Origin: CAWBRY01 sp963791295
Lineage (GTDB): Bacteria; Bacteroidota; Bacteroidia; Chitinophagales; Chitinophagaceae
NCBI GenBank assembly: GCA_963791295.1
Contig: CAWBRY010000005.1
Coordinates: 186,001 to 250,000, forward strand
DNA length: 64,000 bases
Reading direction: 5' to 3'
Of the stretch, positions 9,932-18,733 are shown piece after piece; within the stretch, counting starts at the first letter, position 1; each line of letters opens with the position of its first letter. Below the pieces are notes generated by a model. It worked only from the letters and a program-made list of their open reading frames with translations, was not told where the DNA came from and did no database searches. The translations under genes were made by a program, and so were the position numbers.

Positions 9932-10720
9932 ATGATGATTATACTATGCTGTTCCTGGTTAGCCCATGCCTCCGCCCGTTCGCAAGACCTGAACGGCTTT
10001 TGGAAAGGGTCTATCGGCATGATCGGTTGCTTTGCAGACAATAACATCGAACTCGAGCTAAGCATGAAGGACCAGGTTGCCAATGGAGATTCTTACCATT
10101 TTCAAAATATTGACAATTATGTCAAGAAAAAATTCAGGGGAATTTATGACCCTTCGCAAAAAAAATTGTCACTGCAGGAAGGATTGGTTACAACCTATCA
10201 CATTCCCCGCCATTGCGTCATATGCATAAAGAACTTTGATCTCGAATATAGCCGGGCAGGAAATGTAGAAACCCTGAGCGGCCAATGGACGGGAAGCGTA
10301 GTAAACAATAATCTTAGCTGCGGAGGCGGACGAATTATACTTACCCGCATCAGAGAATCTTCCTTCAAAGAGGTCCCGGAAATAAAAGTAGATACAGGTA
10401 CCATTCGCCTTGATTTTTATGATAACGCGGAAATTGACGGTGATTCCATCACCGTAAGAGTGAATAACAGGATCGTGTTTTCTCATCAGCGTCTTACGGG
10501 TCGTCCGCTTACCACCTATGTGAAAGTAGATCTGTTGAATAATTTTTTTGAAGTTGAGATGATTGCAGAGAACCTGGGTTCGATTCCTCCGAACACGGCT
10601 GTACTGATCATTACAACTGGTAATAATCAACATCGCCTGACTCTAAATTCTACAGATACAAAGAGTGCAAGGGTGCGACTGGTTTACGAACCTCCTGAAG
10701 ATAGAACTGCATTGAAATAA
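9932..10720 (+). CDS. Small secreted protein, member 1 of a three-gene paralogous family
   Basis: The frame opens at a TTG (9917), but the tandem ATGs at 9932/9935 give a normal signal peptide (MMIILCCSWLAHASARSQ), so 9932 is preferred (262 residues). An N-terminal module begins with DLNGFWKGSIG and has a CVIC pair near residue 91. A C-terminal module carries RLDFYDNAEIDGDSITV, AENLGSIPPNTAVLII and a final VRLVYEPP. The same two modules occur in the proteins at 51662-52804 and 52895-53734. No catalytic residues are evident. The C-module looks like an all-beta domain and could be a binding or assembly module of an exported protein. The function is unknown. It begins about 75 bp after the T9SS gene on the same strand. 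Confidence 0.7.
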   Translation: MMIILCCSWLAHASARSQDLNGFWKGSIGMIGCFADNNIELELSMKDQVANGDSYHFQNIDNYVKKKFRGIYDPSQKKLSLQEGLVTTYHIPRHCVICIKNFDLEYSRAGNVETLSGQWTGSVVNNNLSCGGGRIILTRIRESSFKEVPEIKVDTGTIRLDFYDNAEIDGDSITVRVNNRIVFSHQRLTGRPLTTYVKVDLLNNFFEVEMIAENLGSIPPNTAVLIITTGNNQHRLTLNSTDTKSARVRLVYEPPEDRTALK

Positions 10721-10764
10721 CTTTCCTTTACTAATCCTTAAATTGCTTGCTAAACAAAATTTTA

Positions 10765-10982
10765 ATGAAAAAATTGTTTTCTGCGCTTGCCATGCTGATA
10801 TATATCAGCATTCATTCCTTTTCGCAGGTCATCCCTTTATGGTTGAGATATTCTTCCATTTCACCAGACGGAAAAAATATCTTCAGATCGGCAAATTGCT
10901 TGGAATGCCACCTGCAACTGGAGGAAGCGGTCAGGGAGTTAATGAAAGAGCTCAAGTGATCCGCCAAGAACAATTTGCTTAA
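10765..10982 (+). pseudogene. Remnant of a PD40/tricorn-like beta-propeller protein
   Basis: The ATG at 10765 opens a 64-residue frame with a clean signal peptide (MKKLFSALAMLIYISIHSFSQ), then PLWLRYSSISPDGKNI. This is the usual N-terminus of secreted WD40-like (PD40) or tricorn-type peptidases in Bacteroidota. Homology breaks off there and the frame closes at 10959. In the next frame, GMPPATGGSGQGVNE (about 10908-10955) looks like the end of a propeller blade (consensus MPATGGxxxxLT), which suggests a frameshift plus a large deletion. The 3' end touches the stop of the convergent TonB receptor gene at 10979. A functional short secreted peptide is possible but less likely than a decayed gene. 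Confidence 0.5.
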
Positions 10983-13348
10983 AAGTGACTACTTAAAGTC
11001 AATCCGATAGTGGAGGGGTCACCGAGGTGGATGGCGCCAAAATCGTATGCATAGGCAATGTATTTTTTGTTGCCTATATTTCTCGCCCAAAACATGCAGT
11101 CTGCATGCCTGGTTGAAACGCCAAAACGCGTATTCAATAAGCTATATGCTTTCTGAACAATGTTATTCGCCAGGTCAAAGTACTGTTTGCCAACCGATAT
11201 CCATTCGCCCCTAAATATCAATTTTACTGCAGATTTAGCGGAGAGATCGATAGCATATTGAAGTGCAAGCATGGAAGTCATCTCCGGGGTAAAAATCTGT
11301 TTTTTCCCAGCAAGGTCCACGGAAGCGCCATTCTGCGATAGTTTTAGGTTTTTATATTCCGCATCCGTGAGACCGAAATTATAATCCACCTGTAAGCCCT
11401 TTACCGGCGTCGTTGCTAATTCAAGTTCAACACCCTTACTTGTCAATTTACCTGCATTGCGGGTGATAGTGATCGCATCAGGGAGTATGAGCGTCGGCAC
11501 CTGCGCATCGTTGACATGAATCAGAAAAATGGCGAAGTTCACCCGCAAGCGCTGCTGCAGGAAACTATTTTTCGTACCCACCTCCAGGTTATTGCTGTAT
11601 TCAGGCTTGAAAGGATATAACGGCAATTGAGATGGGTCCGAAGATAATTGTGTCAGTCCTCCGGTACGATAACCACGGCTATAATTGATATATATATGGT
11701 TAAGTGGCGAAGGTTTCCAGGAAAGTCCCAGCCTGGGAGACACCGCGCTGAAATGTGCACGACCAGTCGTGTCCGGTCGGATGTCAAAGACCGGGTTAGG
11801 GTCTGGATCTTTCTGGTATTGTCCCAGCACATTATACTTTTTGTTTTCATAATCATATCGCATGCCTGCGATCAGATCCAGTTGGTCATTGATTGAATAG
11901 GTCGCCTGTCCGTAGAATGCGAAACCGGAGCTCTTGCCCTTGGTCGTGTTGATCACCGAAAAGTCGGTTTCCGTTAGGCCCAGCAAGGCGGCATCTTTTC
12001 CGAAATGCGTCGCCTGTTTATTCGGGTTATCCTGGAAAAAAATATAGGTTCCCGCCGTCCATTTTAATGACGACACAGTAGAGGCTGGCGAAGTAAACCG
12101 AAACTCTTGTGTGAGCGCTTTAACTTTATTCCATTTCCCTGGATAGTTGTTAATGATCGTTACTCCATCTATTGGCGAAAAATCGCCGTCCAGAGGTTGA
12201 TTATAATAACGGTGATTGAGTTGATATGCCGTCTGCGAACTGAAATTCAGCGCTTTTCCTGAGGCACTTGCAGTGAAAGAAGCGTTGAAAGTATTGTCAA
12301 TCATTTTCGCAGTAGCGTTTTGATTTAGCAAGAATGGGTTTTCAAAGGCTTCCTCTACCCCATTTACCAGTGGAAATGGACCATTGTTACGATGGTTGTT
12401 ATGTTTAACATTCAGACGGAAGGACCACGTGGAGTTGGGAATATATCGCAGGTCGTAGTCTACCATCACGCTATGCTGTCTATCAAAGGAGGTATTGTTC
12501 AATTGATTGGTATAATAACCCTTTCTTGCTTCATACATGCCCGAAACTCCCAGGAAAAATTTGTCTTTAATCAGTGGTCCCCGAATGCCTGCCACATATC
12601 GCTGCTGTCCATGGTTGCCGATATTTACTTCTGCAAATTCATTGAGCACATTGGTTGGCTGCCTGGTGATGATATTGATCACACCACCCATAGCATTCCT
12701 TCCATACAATGTGCCTTGTGGTCCCCTCAATATCTCGATCCGTTCGATATCCAATAATTGTGCGATATAGGTATCCAGGCCAAATTGATTTACTCCATCT
12801 ATATAAGTAGCTATGGCCGGATCGTATGATGTAGTTGTAATACCCCGGATCGAAGTGACATTCCTGTTGTCCCCCGAGTTTGAAGAATAGAGATTCGGAA
12901 CAATAGCTGTCAATTCATGACTGTTCCATAATCTATACTGCTGAACCTGCCGACCTGAAATGGCGCTGATGCTTAGGGGAACCTGTTGAAGAAATTCTTC
13001 TGTTTTCTGGGCAGATACCATCACTGCATCCAGTTGGACAGCTGCGTCTGGTAAGTGAATCTGCACTGGTGACGATGTAGCGGTCCCCAATTCAATATCC
13101 AGGTCAATGGTTGCATAACCGATTGCGGAGACCTGGACGATGTATTTCCCAGCAACGACATTATTAAGGCTAAAATTCCCTTGCTCATCTGAAATAGCTC
13201 CGCGATTGCTATTCAGTAAATAGATGCTGGCAGCGGCGATCGGGTTTTGCCTGGAATCGGCCACATGACCGGAGAAATTGATGATTCGTTGACTTTGCGA
13301 GGCGCCGGCAAAGACAAGCATAAACAGGAACAGGATGGCAATTCTCAT
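10979..13348 (-). CDS. TonB-dependent receptor, siderophore-receptor-like
   Basis: This 789-residue outer-membrane receptor should import a ligand using TonB-transmitted energy. In order it has a signal peptide (1-19), a carboxypeptidase-regulatory-like domain (about 22-105, with GHVADSRQNPIAAASIYL), a plug (about 118-235, ending in ERIEILRGPQGTLYGRNAMG and GVINIITRQP), and a long beta-barrel closing with a terminal Phe (LSSHF). The RGPQGTLYGRN form of the plug is typical of siderophore, heme or vitamin-type receptors rather than SusC. No SusD partner, FecR or ECF sigma gene lies beside it, so substrate and regulation are open. The ATG at 13348 is well placed for the signal peptide. Confidence 0.88.
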   Translation of the reverse strand: MRIAILFLFMLVFAGASQSQRIINFSGHVADSRQNPIAAASIYLLNSNRGAISDEQGNFSLNNVVAGKYIVQVSAIGYATIDLDIELGTATSSPVQIHLPDAAVQLDAVMVSAQKTEEFLQQVPLSISAISGRQVQQYRLWNSHELTAIVPNLYSSNSGDNRNVTSIRGITTTSYDPAIATYIDGVNQFGLDTYIAQLLDIERIEILRGPQGTLYGRNAMGGVINIITRQPTNVLNEFAEVNIGNHGQQRYVAGIRGPLIKDKFFLGVSGMYEARKGYYTNQLNNTSFDRQHSVMVDYDLRYIPNSTWSFRLNVKHNNHRNNGPFPLVNGVEEAFENPFLLNQNATAKMIDNTFNASFTASASGKALNFSSQTAYQLNHRYYNQPLDGDFSPIDGVTIINNYPGKWNKVKALTQEFRFTSPASTVSSLKWTAGTYIFFQDNPNKQATHFGKDAALLGLTETDFSVINTTKGKSSGFAFYGQATYSINDQLDLIAGMRYDYENKKYNVLGQYQKDPDPNPVFDIRPDTTGRAHFSAVSPRLGLSWKPSPLNHIYINYSRGYRTGGLTQLSSDPSQLPLYPFKPEYSNNLEVGTKNSFLQQRLRVNFAIFLIHVNDAQVPTLILPDAITITRNAGKLTSKGVELELATTPVKGLQVDYNFGLTDAEYKNLKLSQNGASVDLAGKKQIFTPEMTSMLALQYAIDLSAKSAVKLIFRGEWISVGKQYFDLANNIVQKAYSLLNTRFGVSTRHADCMFWARNIGNKKYIAYAYDFGAIHLGDPSTIGLTLSSHF

Positions 13349-13555
13349 AAAGTAAGATTGAATTTTACGGGGATCGGGGATAAAAATAAATAAATTATGC
13401 AGGAAACTGAAAGGCTATTCCAAATGGATTGGAGGAATACAAAAAAATCCTACATTTAGGGCCCTTTCATGAGATTGCTTGCCCTCCAAATTCTATTGTA
13501 ATTAACTCTATTTTTAAGATCCGCGATTCAACTAAAAAATAAAGCTTTACGTGTA

Positions 13556-14347
13556 ATGAAACATTGCTTAGTCGCCCTACTTTTTATTGCTAATAGCTGC
13601 ATGGGCCAAAACAAATGGGAGGCTGAAATAATGGCTGGCATATCTGGCTATAGCGGCGATCTCACCCAACCTTTTGTCTCCGTGCATACGATGAGACCGG
13701 GCTTTAATGTTGCGCTGAAATACGAGATTGCAGATATGGCTGTCATTCGAGCCGGAATCAGCTATTTAAAGGTGATAGGAAATGATAAGTTCAACCGAAA
13801 CTCGGATTTAGTAGCAAGGAACCTGAATTTTCAATCCAACATCCTGGAGGGAAGTCTATGCCTCGAGTTTAATCTGTTTGAGTCAGATTTGTTCTTTGGC
13901 TATCCCTACATTTTTGCCGGCGTCGGCGTGTATCATTTTAACCCTTACACATTTGATAAGAATAACGAAAAAACCTACCTCCATCCGTTGAGCACCGAGG
14001 GACAGGGTTTGTCGGAGTATCCAAACAAAAAGCCCTATTCCCTCACTGGTTTTTGTCTTCCGTTTGGCGGTGGTTGGAAATGGGAACTCAATTCCGTCTA
14101 TGATCTCATTTTTGAAGTCGGTTATAGGTATCTATTCACCGATTATCTGGACGATGTAAGCTCAACTTACGTTGATGCCGAAACGCTTTTGGTAAAGAAG
14201 GGTCCCAAGGCCGAAGAGTTAGCCTATCGTCAGGCGGTTGGCAATGGAATTGAAGGAGATATCCGCGGCAACCCGAAAGTAAAGGATTGGTATTACTTCA
14301 ATGGAATCAAGTTATTGATACACCTGAATGGAAAGAAAAGTAAATAA
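13556..14347 (+). CDS. DUF6089 family outer-membrane beta-barrel protein
   Basis: The 263-residue protein has a short signal peptide (MKHCLVALLFIANSCMGQ) and then WEAEIMAGISGYSGDLTQ, the entry pattern I associate with DUF6089. The rest consists of alternating amphipathic strands (FNVALKYEIADMAVIRAGISYL, GSLCLEFNLFE, FAGVGVYHFNPY, FEVGYRYLFTDYLDDVS), as expected for an 8-12-stranded barrel, and a C-terminal strand ending in ILIHLNGKK. Such proteins are common as single-copy outer-membrane proteins in this phylum and their role is not established. The 207-bp region between it and the divergent TonB receptor probably holds both promoters, though I see no perfect Bacteroidota promoter there. Confidence 0.75.
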   Translation: MKHCLVALLFIANSCMGQNKWEAEIMAGISGYSGDLTQPFVSVHTMRPGFNVALKYEIADMAVIRAGISYLKVIGNDKFNRNSDLVARNLNFQSNILEGSLCLEFNLFESDLFFGYPYIFAGVGVYHFNPYTFDKNNEKTYLHPLSTEGQGLSEYPNKKPYSLTGFCLPFGGGWKWELNSVYDLIFEVGYRYLFTDYLDDVSSTYVDAETLLVKKGPKAEELAYRQAVGNGIEGDIRGNPKVKDWYYFNGIKLLIHLNGKKSK

Positions 14348-14370
14348 AGCTCCATTTTAAACCCAATATT

Positions 14371-15192
14371 ATGAAGTACGCAAAATTGCTTGCAGCGTTC
14401 ATTATTTTTCTTGCTTCATGCAAAAGCAACGATAAAAAGACAGACGAAACTCACCCAACGCCTTCCGGTATTAAAGAAATAAATACCACCTATACTCTCG
14501 ATAGTGTTACAATGAACGGTTTTGTCGCCTACGATTCCGCGAACACAGACAAAAGACCTGTCGTTCTCATCATCCACGAGTGGTGGGGTCTGAATGATTA
14601 CAGCAAGATGCGCGCACGCGAACTGGCCAAGCTGGGATATTTGGCATTTGCCATCGACCTGTATGGTAATGGGAAAAGAGCCAATGATCCCGAAGAAGCA
14701 CAGAATCTGTCAGCGCCTTTCTATGCTGACCCGCAAATGACGAAGGCCAGATTTGATGCTGCGCTCGCCAAAATAAAATCATATCCGGAAGCTGATGCAA
14801 GCAAAATCGCCTCTATCGGATATTGTTTTGGAGGCGCTATGTGCCTGAACCTTGCGAGACTTGGCGAGGATTTAAAAGGTGTGGTTAGTTTTCACGGAAA
14901 TCTTGTAGGAGTAACTCCAGACAAGACCACGTTAAAAGCTAAAATACTGGTCTGCCGCGGCGATGCCGACAAATTTGTATTGGAACCTGAAGCAGCCCAG
15001 TTTACGAAGCAAATGGATTCGGTAAAAGCGGATTATACAGTTAAAGTATATCCAGGCGCCACCCATTCCTTTACCAATCCGGAGGCAACAGCAATTGGGA
15101 AGAAGTTTAGCTTGCCTCTCGAATATAATGCCGCCGCAGATTCTGCTTCATGGAAGGATATGCAGGAATTCTTTGTCCGGATATTTAAATAA
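14371..15192 (+). CDS. Dienelactone hydrolase family lipoprotein
   Basis: This 273-residue alpha/beta hydrolase is probably a periplasmic or outer-membrane lipoprotein, with a signal of residues 1-16 and lipobox Cys17 (LASCKSN). The dienelactone-hydrolase pattern is intact: HEWWG with Glu70, the nucleophile Cys152 in GYCFGGAMC, an acid in GDADKF (Asp200 the best candidate) and His232 in GATHSF. A Cys nucleophile rather than Ser distinguishes this family from other esterases. The physiological substrate cannot be deduced. It follows the DUF6089 gene by 23 bp on the same strand and may share its transcript. Confidence 0.85.
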   Translation: MKYAKLLAAFIIFLASCKSNDKKTDETHPTPSGIKEINTTYTLDSVTMNGFVAYDSANTDKRPVVLIIHEWWGLNDYSKMRARELAKLGYLAFAIDLYGNGKRANDPEEAQNLSAPFYADPQMTKARFDAALAKIKSYPEADASKIASIGYCFGGAMCLNLARLGEDLKGVVSFHGNLVGVTPDKTTLKAKILVCRGDADKFVLEPEAAQFTKQMDSVKADYTVKVYPGATHSFTNPEATAIGKKFSLPLEYNAAADSASWKDMQEFFVRIFK

Positions 15193-15225
15193 GCACCTAA
15201 ATTTTTACCGCCTTCGGTAGTAATA

Positions 15226-16116
15226 ATGGTCCACCACAAGCAGGTAAGATCAATCCTCAACAAACACAAGAAAAGAGATTCCTGGTTCCTGGATGATTAC
15301 TCCGTGAATCCATATGAAGGATGTAGTTGCAATTGCCTTTATTGTTATATCCGGGGAAGCAAGTACGGTCTGAATATGGATGAAGGACTGGCTGCAAAGA
15401 TCAATGGACTCGAAATACTGGAAAGACAATTGGCAACCAAAGCAAAAAAGAATCAATATGGAATTGTTGCCCTGGGCTCCGGTACAGACGCTTACATTCA
15501 TGATGAAGAAAAATTCCGGCTGACGGAGGGAATGCTTCACCTGTTCTTAAAATACCGGTTCCCTGTTTTTATCAGCACCAAATGCACGATGATTACAAGA
15601 GACATAGAGCTGCTGAAAAAAATCGACCAGTCGGCTATCCTTCCTCCCGATCTTCAAGTGTCATTGAAAAGAGGTCTCATACTGTCGGTCTCGATTTCGT
15701 CGTTGAATGAAAAAATCACGAACATGCTGGAGCCGGGTGCTGCCCCACCCCCCCAACGACTTGAGCTGGTCCGGCAATTGAAAGATCATGGATTCCTGGT
15801 CGGCGTAAATGCGATTCCCATACTTCCATTTATTTCAGATTCGGAAGAAGAGTTAGAAAAGATCATATCGGCCAGTAAGGAATATGGGGCGGATTACATC
15901 CTGGTGGGTGGTTTAACATTGATGGGCGAGGGTCCGGCAGATAGCAAGACATTATTTTACAAGTTTCTTCAACGATATGATGCATCGCTCCTACCCAAAT
16001 ATCAACAATTGTTTGGAGCAAATTATTATCAGCCATTTTCTTACCAAAATGAATTGAAAAGAAAGGCCCAGCGTCTTTGCAAAAAATATTTGATTCGCAA
16101 TCAGATCCTTGAATAG
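15226..16116 (+). CDS. Radical SAM protein of the spore-photoproduct-lyase-like (SPL) family
   Basis: The 296-residue protein has the radical SAM cluster motif CX3CX2C as Cys33, Cys37 and Cys40 in the segment EGCSCNCLYC, preceded by NPYEGC as in SPL/Rv2578c-type proteins. A partial TIM-barrel follows, with GSGTDAY (near residue 84), FISTKC and a Gly-rich ILVGGLTLMGEG segment. The family is linked to DNA photoproduct repair in spore formers. In non-sporulating bacteria its role is undefined, so repair here is inference. The stop codon at 16114-16116 is directly followed by the ATG of an AlkD-like DNA repair gene, which supports co-translation. No second [4Fe-4S] domain is visible. Confidence 0.8.
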   Translation: MVHHKQVRSILNKHKKRDSWFLDDYSVNPYEGCSCNCLYCYIRGSKYGLNMDEGLAAKINGLEILERQLATKAKKNQYGIVALGSGTDAYIHDEEKFRLTEGMLHLFLKYRFPVFISTKCTMITRDIELLKKIDQSAILPPDLQVSLKRGLILSVSISSLNEKITNMLEPGAAPPPQRLELVRQLKDHGFLVGVNAIPILPFISDSEEELEKIISASKEYGADYILVGGLTLMGEGPADSKTLFYKFLQRYDASLLPKYQQLFGANYYQPFSYQNELKRKAQRLCKKYLIRNQILE

Positions 16117-16686
16117 ATGTCCAAACAACTTAAGCAAATACAAAAGTCGCTCCTGGCCAAAGCAGATAGCAACAACAGGGCGTTCTTTGAAAACATGGTG
16201 CCTGGCCGGCAAAAAATATATGGAGTAAAAACACCGGAACTGAATTTACTTGCCAAACAGTATAAATCTTATTCTTTTGATTTGGCGGAAGAACTTTGGT
16301 CCTCCGGTGCATTAGAGGAAAAAGTGATTGCTATTAAGATCATGGAGAAAACAGGAAAGACGGATCCCAATAGATTGTTGAAGCTGTTCAAAAAGTTTTC
16401 TGCAACCATTGATAATTGGGCCGTATGCGATGGACTTGGGATGCAATTCTTAAGAGGGATCGTTAAAACTCATCGCGACAAAATATTCCAACTTGCTAAC
16501 CGATTCAGTCGTTCCAGCAATGCGTGGCAAAGGAGATTATCGCTGGTCATGGTCGAATGGTATAGCAGGGATCCGAAATCGCATCCGGAAATTAAGCAAC
16601 TAGTTTCAAGGCTGGAGAAGGATGATGCATATTATGTGAAGAAAGCTATCACCTGGATAAACAGAAATCTTTCGAAGGGAAGGTGA
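16117..16686 (+). CDS. AlkD-like DNA alkylation repair protein
   Basis: This 189-residue helical protein is of the AlkD/HEAT-like family, whose characterised members excise bulky or cationic alkylated bases without base flipping. The likely catalytic residues are conserved in spacing: Trp101 and Asp105 in DNWAVCD, and Trp180 in YVKKAITW, matching the Trp-x3-Asp and C-terminal Trp of Bacillus AlkD. The YGVKTPELNLLAK entry motif and the SSGALEEKVIAI helix also fit. It is somewhat short for the family (usually 210-240), with the N-terminal repeat trimmed. It starts immediately after the stop of the radical SAM gene, so the two form a likely repair pair. Confidence 0.82.
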   Translation: MSKQLKQIQKSLLAKADSNNRAFFENMVPGRQKIYGVKTPELNLLAKQYKSYSFDLAEELWSSGALEEKVIAIKIMEKTGKTDPNRLLKLFKKFSATIDNWAVCDGLGMQFLRGIVKTHRDKIFQLANRFSRSSNAWQRRLSLVMVEWYSRDPKSHPEIKQLVSRLEKDDAYYVKKAITWINRNLSKGR

Positions 16687-16703
16687 TGCGTGTCAAATAA
16701 AGA

Positions 16704-16734
16704 AAGAGTCCTGGCAATGGTCGCCAGGACTCTT
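16704..16734. terminator. Bidirectional intrinsic terminator
   Basis: A perfect 12-bp inverted repeat (AAGAGTCCTGGC at 16704-16715, complement at 16723-16734) encloses a 7-nt loop. It lies 17 bp after the AlkD-like gene on the plus strand and just downstream of the minus-strand lipoprotein gene ending at 16758. T-rich sequence follows on both strands, although no long T-run, so it probably serves both convergent transcripts. Confidence 0.75.
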
Positions 16735-16757
16735 CAATTTTGTTTCGGAGCTTGGAA

Positions 16758-17699
16758 TTATGGTAGCCTGATTACACGCTGGCTATTTCCATTGTTCCAT
16801 GTGAGGAGCGCCTTATTATCGCAATCTCCATTATTAGGAAATCCAAAGTCTATTTTGAATGAACGGTTATTGATGACAATCACCAATGTGCCATCTGTAA
16901 TCCACGGACACGCTACTTTTTTGATGAGGGTATCAGCCACTTCAATAATTACCGTTGTTCCGTTATTGAAAATAACCTTTGCACGGCCTGTAATCTCAAA
17001 TACGTTGTCGCGCGGAGTACGCGTATCCATTCCAGCTACCTGCTTTTTGTGCTTGACGCTTTCATAGCTGTATCCTCTTCCATTGGGAAACGTTACTTTT
17101 CCTCCAACAACTTCCACCCTGAACTTTATTGTATTTCCCTCGCTGAGATTACTGATCGTCTTGGTCCCTTCCAGATGTGCGCGATTAAGATAAAAATCAA
17201 CAAAAGTGATCGTCGCAACAGAACCTGCCCGGCGAATGGGTCCTGTGAGGTGTACTACGATCTTTCCTTTCCGAAGCTTTCCGTCACGGCCTTCGCAACC
17301 GTCACCAAAATCAATAGTGATTGTTTTTGGATAGCTGCCATCATTGGGATCGACCGTAACAGTAGCACAATCGCCAATGATCGCACGCAATTCTTTGAAT
17401 GACGGAAAGTAACGCTGGTTGATTTCGATGGAAGAATTTACTTCTCCTTCAGGGCGTCCATTATCGCCGGCTGTGCTGGCGTTATCGTCCTCATCGGCGG
17501 CTACCAGGCTTAGGTCGGCTACATCGTCAAAGCTGGCATCAGCCTGAGTTCCCTCATCCGATAAGTTGGCAGCCTCTTCGTCGTTGATGCTGGTTGATGA
17601 GTTAGATTCACTATCCTCCTTTTGGCAGGAATATAGGAGCACTGACATAAGGATAAGTAGTGCACCGAATGTGTTTTTTTTAAATAACAATGTTTTCAT
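16758..17699 (-). CDS. Uncharacterised lipoprotein
   Basis: The 313-residue protein has a lipoprotein signal ending at VLLYSCQKEDSES (Cys25), followed by a strongly acidic, Ser/Asp/Glu-rich linker of about 60 residues. A folded beta-rich part (about 90-313) contains TVDPNDGSYPKTITIDFGDGCEGRDGKLRKGKIVV and a second half with TGRAKVIFNNGTTVIIEV. The acidic residues right after the lipidated Cys could act as a surface-export signal, as described for some Bacteroidota lipoproteins. I do not recognise a named domain. Similar proteins are common in Chitinophagaceae, but their function is unknown. Confidence 0.65.
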   Translation of the reverse strand: MKTLLFKKNTFGALLILMSVLLYSCQKEDSESNSSTSINDEEAANLSDEGTQADASFDDVADLSLVAADEDDNASTAGDNGRPEGEVNSSIEINQRYFPSFKELRAIIGDCATVTVDPNDGSYPKTITIDFGDGCEGRDGKLRKGKIVVHLTGPIRRAGSVATITFVDFYLNRAHLEGTKTISNLSEGNTIKFRVEVVGGKVTFPNGRGYSYESVKHKKQVAGMDTRTPRDNVFEITGRAKVIFNNGTTVIIEVADTLIKKVACPWITDGTLVIVINNRSFKIDFGFPNNGDCDNKALLTWNNGNSQRVIRLP

Positions 17700-17799
17700 G
17701 ACTATACTTTTTGGGGTGTGGAAATATTAACGAAAGATTGGAATCAGGTGAAGAAAGAAAGTTTAATGCTCTTGAAAAAAAATATACTTTCCACCAGCA

Positions 17800-18714
17800 A
17801 TGAAGGCCATCATCCGATACATTCAAAGGTACTTTTACGATGTCGACAAGCGGGTCCTGACAGCTATTACCTGCCTCACAGCACTTCTCATTTTCCTGAA
17901 TTATTTCTACCACATTGACGAAATCATCCGCAATCGTCATTCGTTTTGGTTTAGCGTCACGAACCGGTTTTCTATCTACCTGCTGGCTTTCGCGATTCCT
18001 TATGGCATTGTCTATATACTTCGCAAAGCAGATCATTCCTTCCCTGCACCACTGATCTTTTTCCTGTTGTTGGCGCCCGCTATGTTTGCCTTTAAGATCT
18101 CTCCTATCACGAGTATGGAATTTTCAGTCGACAAAAACTGGAACAGTTACTTCAACCATTTGTTGTACTGGCCAATCCGCTTAATGGCAACTGGCTGCAT
18201 TCTTTTCATAGTATGGAAATGGTTTGACAACGATCAGCCATTTTATGGAACCACCATAAAAAAAATGGATTGGAAACCTTATTTCCTCATGTTATTGATC
18301 ATGATTCCATTGATCGCTGCTGCATCAACACAACCCGATTTCCAGGAAACCTATCCTAAATGGAGGACCGCGATCAATAATGATATGAATAGCAATCATT
18401 TTATTTGGCAAGCCCTGTTATTTGAATTTTCTTACGGAACTGACTTCATATCCATCGAGCTATTCTTCCGTGGCTTTCTTGTCCTTGCCTTTGTTAAATG
18501 GGTCGGAAAAGATGCCATTCTTCCAATGGCCTGTTTTTATTGCGCCATTCATTTTGGAAAGCCGTTGGGCGAATGCATAAGCGCGTATTTCGGGGGATTG
18601 ATCCTGGGAATTGTGGTGTTTCATACCCGATCGATATGGGGAGGATTGATCGTGCACCTGGGAATCGCCTGGATGATGGAACTTGGCGGATACCTGGGTA
18701 ATTCGATGAAGTAA
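17800..18714 (+). CDS. CPBP family intramembrane metalloprotease
   Basis: The 304-residue polytopic membrane protein has about eight hydrophobic segments. The CPBP (Abi/CAAX-protease-like) site is recognisable: Glu220 and Arg224 in SIELFFRGF (the E...R motif, here with one Glu rather than EE), His251 in AIHFGKP, and His286 in IVHLGIAW. Known relatives include prenyl-protein proteases and bacteriocin-immunity proteins. The substrate here is unknown. The ATG at 17800 follows a weak leader. It ends 19 bp before the 3' end of the convergent rnpB gene, whose terminal hairpin may also serve as its terminator. Confidence 0.8.
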   Translation: MKAIIRYIQRYFYDVDKRVLTAITCLTALLIFLNYFYHIDEIIRNRHSFWFSVTNRFSIYLLAFAIPYGIVYILRKADHSFPAPLIFFLLLAPAMFAFKISPITSMEFSVDKNWNSYFNHLLYWPIRLMATGCILFIVWKWFDNDQPFYGTTIKKMDWKPYFLMLLIMIPLIAAASTQPDFQETYPKWRTAINNDMNSNHFIWQALLFEFSYGTDFISIELFFRGFLVLAFVKWVGKDAILPMACFYCAIHFGKPLGECISAYFGGLILGIVVFHTRSIWGGLIVHLGIAWMMELGGYLGNSMK

Positions 18715-18733
18715 ATACTGGATAATAAAAAAA

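Noticed and set aside
12392..12757. 121-codon plus-strand frame inside the TonB receptor gene
   Set aside because: It is a shadow of the minus-strand receptor, with low-complexity, non-protein-like composition.
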